Source of the DNA: Streptomyces sp. WM6386
GTDB taxonomy: Bacteria; Actinomycetota; Actinomycetes; Streptomycetales; Streptomycetaceae
Direction of reading: 5' to 3'
DNA: 64,000 nucleotides
Assembly: GCF_000972385.1 (NCBI RefSeq)
Contig: NZ_JXTE01000014.1
Coordinates: 70,433 to 134,432, forward strand
Position 1 is the first letter of the stretch; every line of letters starts with the position of its first letter. The notes under the pieces were generated by a model. That model saw nothing but the letters and a program-made list of their open reading frames with translations. It searched no databases and was not told the DNA's origin. The translations under genes and the position numbers were made by a program. Of this stretch, positions 61,089 through 64,000 are shown one piece after another.

Positions 61089-62573
61089 TCAGCCTTTCCG
61101 TAGCGTCGTCAGCAGCCGGCGCCGCAGGAGCTTTCCGGTGGGGGTGTACGGGAGTTCGTCGCGGAAGACGACCACGTCCGGTGTCTTGGAGCCCCGCAGC
61201 CGGGCACGCACCCAGGCGCGCAGCGCATCCGCGTCGACGCTCGCCCCCGCGTGGGTGACCACGAACGCGGCGATCCGCTCACCCCATTCCTCGTCCGGCA
61301 CCCCCACCACCGCGGCCTCGCGTACGGCGGCATGCCGCAGCAGCACGTCCTCGACCTCGGCCGGGGCGATGTTCTCCCCGCCCCGGATGATGGTGTCGTC
61401 GGCGCGGCCCTCGATGAACAGGTAGCCGTCGTCGTCGAAGTGGGCGAGATCGCGCGTGTGGAACCAGCCGTCCGGCGCCGGGAGTGTGGCGTCCCCCATG
61501 TACTCCCCGGACACCTGCGGTCCGCGCACCCACAACTCGCCCGCCACACCGGCAGGTTGGGCGGCTCCCGACGCGTCCCGGATCTCCGCCTCGACCCCCG
61601 GCACCATGCGTCCGGCCGACCGCAGTCGTGCCCGCTCGGTCGGATCGGCGCAGGACAGGGCGGCCCGGTGGTCCTCGGGGCCCAGCAGCGCGATGGTCGA
61701 ACTGGTCTCGGTCAGGCCGTAGGCGTTGGTGAACCCGGTGTCCGGGAAGGCCCGCAGAGCGGCCTCCAGCACGGTGTGCGGCATCCGGGCCCCGCCGTAC
61801 GCCAGCGACCGCAGCGTCGGCACCTCGGCCGGCCGCCCGTCCAGATGCTCGACGACTCGGGCCAGCATGGTCGGTACGACCATGGCGGACGTGACCCCTT
61901 CGGAGCGCACCAGCCGCAGCCAGGCCCCGGGTTCGAAGGCGCCGAGATGCACCATGCGCCGCCCCGCGTAGAGGTTGCTGAGCACGGAGCCGACGCCCGC
62001 CACGTGGTACGGCGGCACACTGGCCAGCACGGCGTCGTCCGGGGACGCGGAGCCGAACTCCACGGTCTGCAGGACGTAACTGCTCAGATGCCGATGACGC
62101 AGAACCGCCGCCTTCGGTGCGGCAGTCGTCCCGCTCGTGAACAGCAGCACGGCCGGGTCGTCCGCGTCCGCCTCCCGGCCCTCGACCGGCTCCGCCGCCA
62201 GCCCCTGGGCCAGAAGGGCTTCGGGGGTACGGACATCGAGACCCGGGAACGCTCCGGCAAGCTCTTCGTCGGCGACCACCAGAGGTTTCCCGGTGTGCTT
62301 GAGCAGACCGGCCAACGCCGCCTTCGACAACCGGTAGTTGACCGGCACCAGTGGCACACCTGCCAGCGCGGCACCGAGCAACAACACGGTGAAGGCAGGC
62401 CCGTTGACCCCCGCGAACACCAACTCCCGGGCGCCGCTGCGGTGGACGACGGACGCGACACCCGCCGCGGCCCGTCGCAGCCGCGCACAGGTCATACCGG
62501 AGTCGCGCGGGCCGACCGCCACCCGGTCCGGATCGCCGGCCACGGCCATGTCGAGCAACATCGCGATGTTCAA
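61089..62573 (-). CDS. Acyl-CoA synthetase (AMP-forming)
   Basis: A 494-residue ANL ligase: LLFTSGTTAAPKAAVLRH (P-loop), NAYGLTETSSTIAL, WFHTRDLAHFDDDGYL, GGENIAPAEVEDVLL and PTGKLLRRRL with the catalytic Lys. The TTG start at 62571-62573 has AAGGAAG eight bases upstream, while ATG 62561 has none, so TTG is preferred. Divergent from the last dehydrogenase across operators K1/K2. Confidence 0.92.
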   Translation of the reverse strand: MNIAMLLDMAVAGDPDRVAVGPRDSGMTCARLRRAAAGVASVVHRSGARELVFAGVNGPAFTVLLLGAALAGVPLVPVNYRLSKAALAGLLKHTGKPLVVADEELAGAFPGLDVRTPEALLAQGLAAEPVEGREADADDPAVLLFTSGTTAAPKAAVLRHRHLSSYVLQTVEFGSASPDDAVLASVPPYHVAGVGSVLSNLYAGRRMVHLGAFEPGAWLRLVRSEGVTSAMVVPTMLARVVEHLDGRPAEVPTLRSLAYGGARMPHTVLEAALRAFPDTGFTNAYGLTETSSTIALLGPEDHRAALSCADPTERARLRSAGRMVPGVEAEIRDASGAAQPAGVAGELWVRGPQVSGEYMGDATLPAPDGWFHTRDLAHFDDDGYLFIEGRADDTIIRGGENIAPAEVEDVLLRHAAVREAAVVGVPDEEWGERIAAFVVTHAGASVDADALRAWVRARLRGSKTPDVVVFRDELPYTPTGKLLRRRLLTTLRKG

Positions 62574-62599
62574 GAGGAGGTCTTCCTTTCGAGACGAGC

Positions 62600-62614
62600 G
62601 CGAACGATATTCTA
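62600..62614. promoter_or_regulatory. Degenerate regulon operator K1 (tandem)
   Basis: GCGAACGATATTCTA, 9 of 12. Centre 22 bp from K2. Confidence 0.45.
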
Positions 62615-62621
62615 CTTACAG

Positions 62622-62636
62622 GGAAACCACATTCTC
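62622..62636. promoter_or_regulatory. Degenerate regulon operator K2 (tandem)
   Basis: GGAAACCACATTCTC, 9 of 12, with a perfect right half 12 bp before the dehydrogenase start. Confidence 0.5.
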
Positions 62637-62648
62637 CAGGGAGCGTCC

Positions 62649-63815
62649 GTGGATTTCGAGCTCACCGAGCAGCAGGAGGACATCCAGGCGGGCGTCCGCG
62701 AACTGGCCGCGTCCTTCGGACCCGAGTACTGGGCCGAACGGGACGAGTGCGCGGAGTTCCCCTGGAGCTTCTACGACGCCTTCGCCAAGGCCGGATGGCT
62801 GGGCATCGCCGTCCCCGAGGAGTACGGCGGGGGAGGACTCGGCGTCCTGGAGGCCTCGCTGCTGCTCGAGGAGGTGGCGGCCTCAGGCGCCGGCATGAAC
62901 GGCTGCAGCACCATGCACCTGACCATCTTCGGCCTCAACGTCCTGGCGAAGCACGGCAGTGAGGAACTCCGCCGCGAGATCCTGCCGCATGCCGTCTCGG
63001 GCGACCTGCACGTCTGCTTCGGTGTCACCGAACCCGACGCCGGCACCGACACCACCAGCATCTCCACATTCGCCCGCCGCGACGGCGACCACTATGTGAT
63101 CGACGGCCGCAAGATCTGGATCACCAAGGCCGGAGACTCCCAGAAGATGGTCCTCCTCGCCCGCACCACCCCGCGCGAGGAGGTCGACAAACCGACCAAG
63201 GGCATCTCCGTCTTCCTCGTCGACGTGGACCGCACGGCCATGGACGTCCGGCCGATCCCCAAGATGGGCCGCAACGCCGTGGCGTCCAACGAGATCTTCA
63301 TCGACGGACTGCGCGTCCCGGTGGGCGCGCGGATAGGCGAGGAGGGCGAGGGCTTCCGCTATCTGCTCGACGGGCTCAACCCGGAGCGCATCCTGCTCGC
63401 CCACGAAGCCCTCGGCCTCGGCAGGGCGGCACTGGACGCCGCGACCCGGTACGCCCGCGACCGTGTCGTCTTCGGCCGCCCCATCGGCCAGAACCAGGGC
63501 ATCGCCTTCCCCCTCGCCGAGGCCCTCACCCGGCTCGACGCGGCCCGGCTCATGGCCCGCAACGCGGCCTGGCGCTACGACCGGGGCCTGAAGTGCGGAC
63601 GCGAGGCCAACATGGCCAAGTTCCTGTGCGCCGACGCGGGCTTCCAGGCCGCCGACCGCGCGGTGCAGACCCTGGGAGGCATGGGGTACGCCCGTGAGTA
63701 CCACGTCGAGCGGTACTTCCGGGAGTCCCGGCTGCTGCGGCTCGCCCCGGTCAGCCAGGAGATGGTGCTCAACTACGTGTCCCAGCACGTGCTGGGACTG
63801 CCGAGGTCGTACTGA
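62649..63815 (+). CDS. Acyl-CoA dehydrogenase (single-chain)
   Basis: A 388-residue complete dehydrogenase: VTEPDAGTDTTSISTFA, GRKIWITKAGDS, RVVFGRPIGQNQGI, TLGGMGYAREYHVERYF with Glu at the catalytic region, and LAPVSQEMVLNYVSQHVL. GTG start with AGGGAG. Monocistronic, closed by a bidirectional terminator shared with the ETF gene. Confidence 0.94.
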   Translation: MDFELTEQQEDIQAGVRELAASFGPEYWAERDECAEFPWSFYDAFAKAGWLGIAVPEEYGGGGLGVLEASLLLEEVAASGAGMNGCSTMHLTIFGLNVLAKHGSEELRREILPHAVSGDLHVCFGVTEPDAGTDTTSISTFARRDGDHYVIDGRKIWITKAGDSQKMVLLARTTPREEVDKPTKGISVFLVDVDRTAMDVRPIPKMGRNAVASNEIFIDGLRVPVGARIGEEGEGFRYLLDGLNPERILLAHEALGLGRAALDAATRYARDRVVFGRPIGQNQGIAFPLAEALTRLDAARLMARNAAWRYDRGLKCGREANMAKFLCADAGFQAADRAVQTLGGMGYAREYHVERYFRESRLLRLAPVSQEMVLNYVSQHVLGLPRSY

Positions 63816-63853
63816 CACGTCACAGCGCGACGGCCCCCACGACCACCGCCGCC

Positions 63854-63885
63854 GGGGGTGGCTGACAGATGCCGCAGCCACCCCC
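63854..63885. terminator. Bidirectional hairpin terminator
   Basis: Perfect 11-bp inverted repeat (63854-63864 and 63875-63885, 10-nt loop) between the convergent dehydrogenase and ETF genes. Confidence 0.85.
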
Positions 63886-63901
63886 TCGGTGCACAACCAC
63901 G

Positions 63902-64000
63902 TCAGCCCTTGCGGGTGTTGATCTCCTCGGTGAGGGCGGGGACGACGTCGAAGAGGTCGCCGACGACGCCGTAGTCGACGAGGTCGAAGATCGGGGCCTC
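63902..64000 (-). CDS. etfA: Electron transfer flavoprotein alpha subunit (C-terminal end, partial)
   Basis: The last 32 codons read DYGVVGDLFDVVPALTEEI and end RKG-stop, the conserved C-terminus of ETF alpha (FixB). The ETF heterodimer takes electrons from acyl-CoA dehydrogenases and passes them to the quinone pool, so it is the expected partner of every dehydrogenase in this window. The remainder, and presumably etfB, lie beyond the right edge. Confidence 0.85.
   Translation of the reverse strand, partial: EAPIFDLVDYGVVGDLFDVVPALTEEINTRKG

Noticed and set aside
61251..63815. 854-residue open frame read as one giant protein
   Set aside because: Only the part from GTG 62649 is a dehydrogenase; the rest is antisense to the acyl-CoA synthetase and arises from high GC.

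Overview
The window is very GC-rich, densely packed and rich in GTG starts, ATGA/GTGA stop-start overlaps and leaderless-looking starts. Together with F420-type enzymes, an S-adenosyl methyltransferase of the DUF574 type and a Streptomyces-style intergenic hairpin element, this points to a streptomycete or close actinomycete. No rRNA, tRNA, CRISPR array, insertion sequence or phage gene is visible.

Region 1 (1-12,600) is ordinary chromosome. It holds a zinc-type ABC uptake operon behind Zur-like boxes, a NiCoT nickel/cobalt permease, a decayed tandem-repeat stretch (2,790-3,110), a hemerythrin-like protein, a molybdopterin oxidoreductase whose N-terminal Fe-S cysteines are all replaced, an SseB-domain protein, a FAD/Rieske fusion oxidoreductase, an SRPBCC protein, a DUF574 methyltransferase and a solute-binding-like protein. 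Region 2 (12,600-16,620) has a GDSL hydrolase, a PadR regulator, an amidohydrolase and a divergent enoyl-CoA-hydratase relative.

Region 3 (16,630 to the right edge) is a roughly 47-kb catabolic island for CoA-activated substrates. It encodes a B12-dependent acyl-CoA mutase in two subunits, an F420/LLM oxidoreductase, two CoA-transferases, two acyl-CoA synthetases, three split (small plus large subunit) acyl-CoA dehydrogenase pairs, three single-chain acyl-CoA dehydrogenases, three enoyl-CoA hydratases, several short-chain dehydrogenases, a thiolase, a TesB thioesterase, an aldehyde dehydrogenase, a Liv-type ABC importer, a Rieske oxygenase with a remote KshB/Hca-type reductase, a P450 with a 3Fe-4S ferredoxin, two TetR regulators and, at the right edge, the end of the ETF alpha subunit that would take electrons from the dehydrogenases.

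The unifying signal is a 15-bp palindrome, GAGAAT-N3-ATTCTC, perfect or nearly so in most of the promoter gaps of the island (21691, 26729, 29189, 29971, 36036, 51889/51910, 55693, 56959, with weaker tandem copies at 16632/16653 and 62600/62622). It marks one regulon, and the TetR at 29209-29877 shares a perfect site with the divergent dehydrogenase operon. The substrate cannot be read from sequence. The gene content suits a bulky alicyclic, aromatic or steroid-like compound with an acyl side chain, imported by the ABC system, opened by oxygenases and shortened by beta-oxidation. A kinase/dehydrogenase pair like the two halves of ACAD10/11 suggests that 4-hydroxyacyl-CoAs are also handled. Two genes in the island, a thiolase and a DapB-like reductase, survive only as N- and C-terminal ends with the middle deleted, so the pathway may be partly decayed or redundant.
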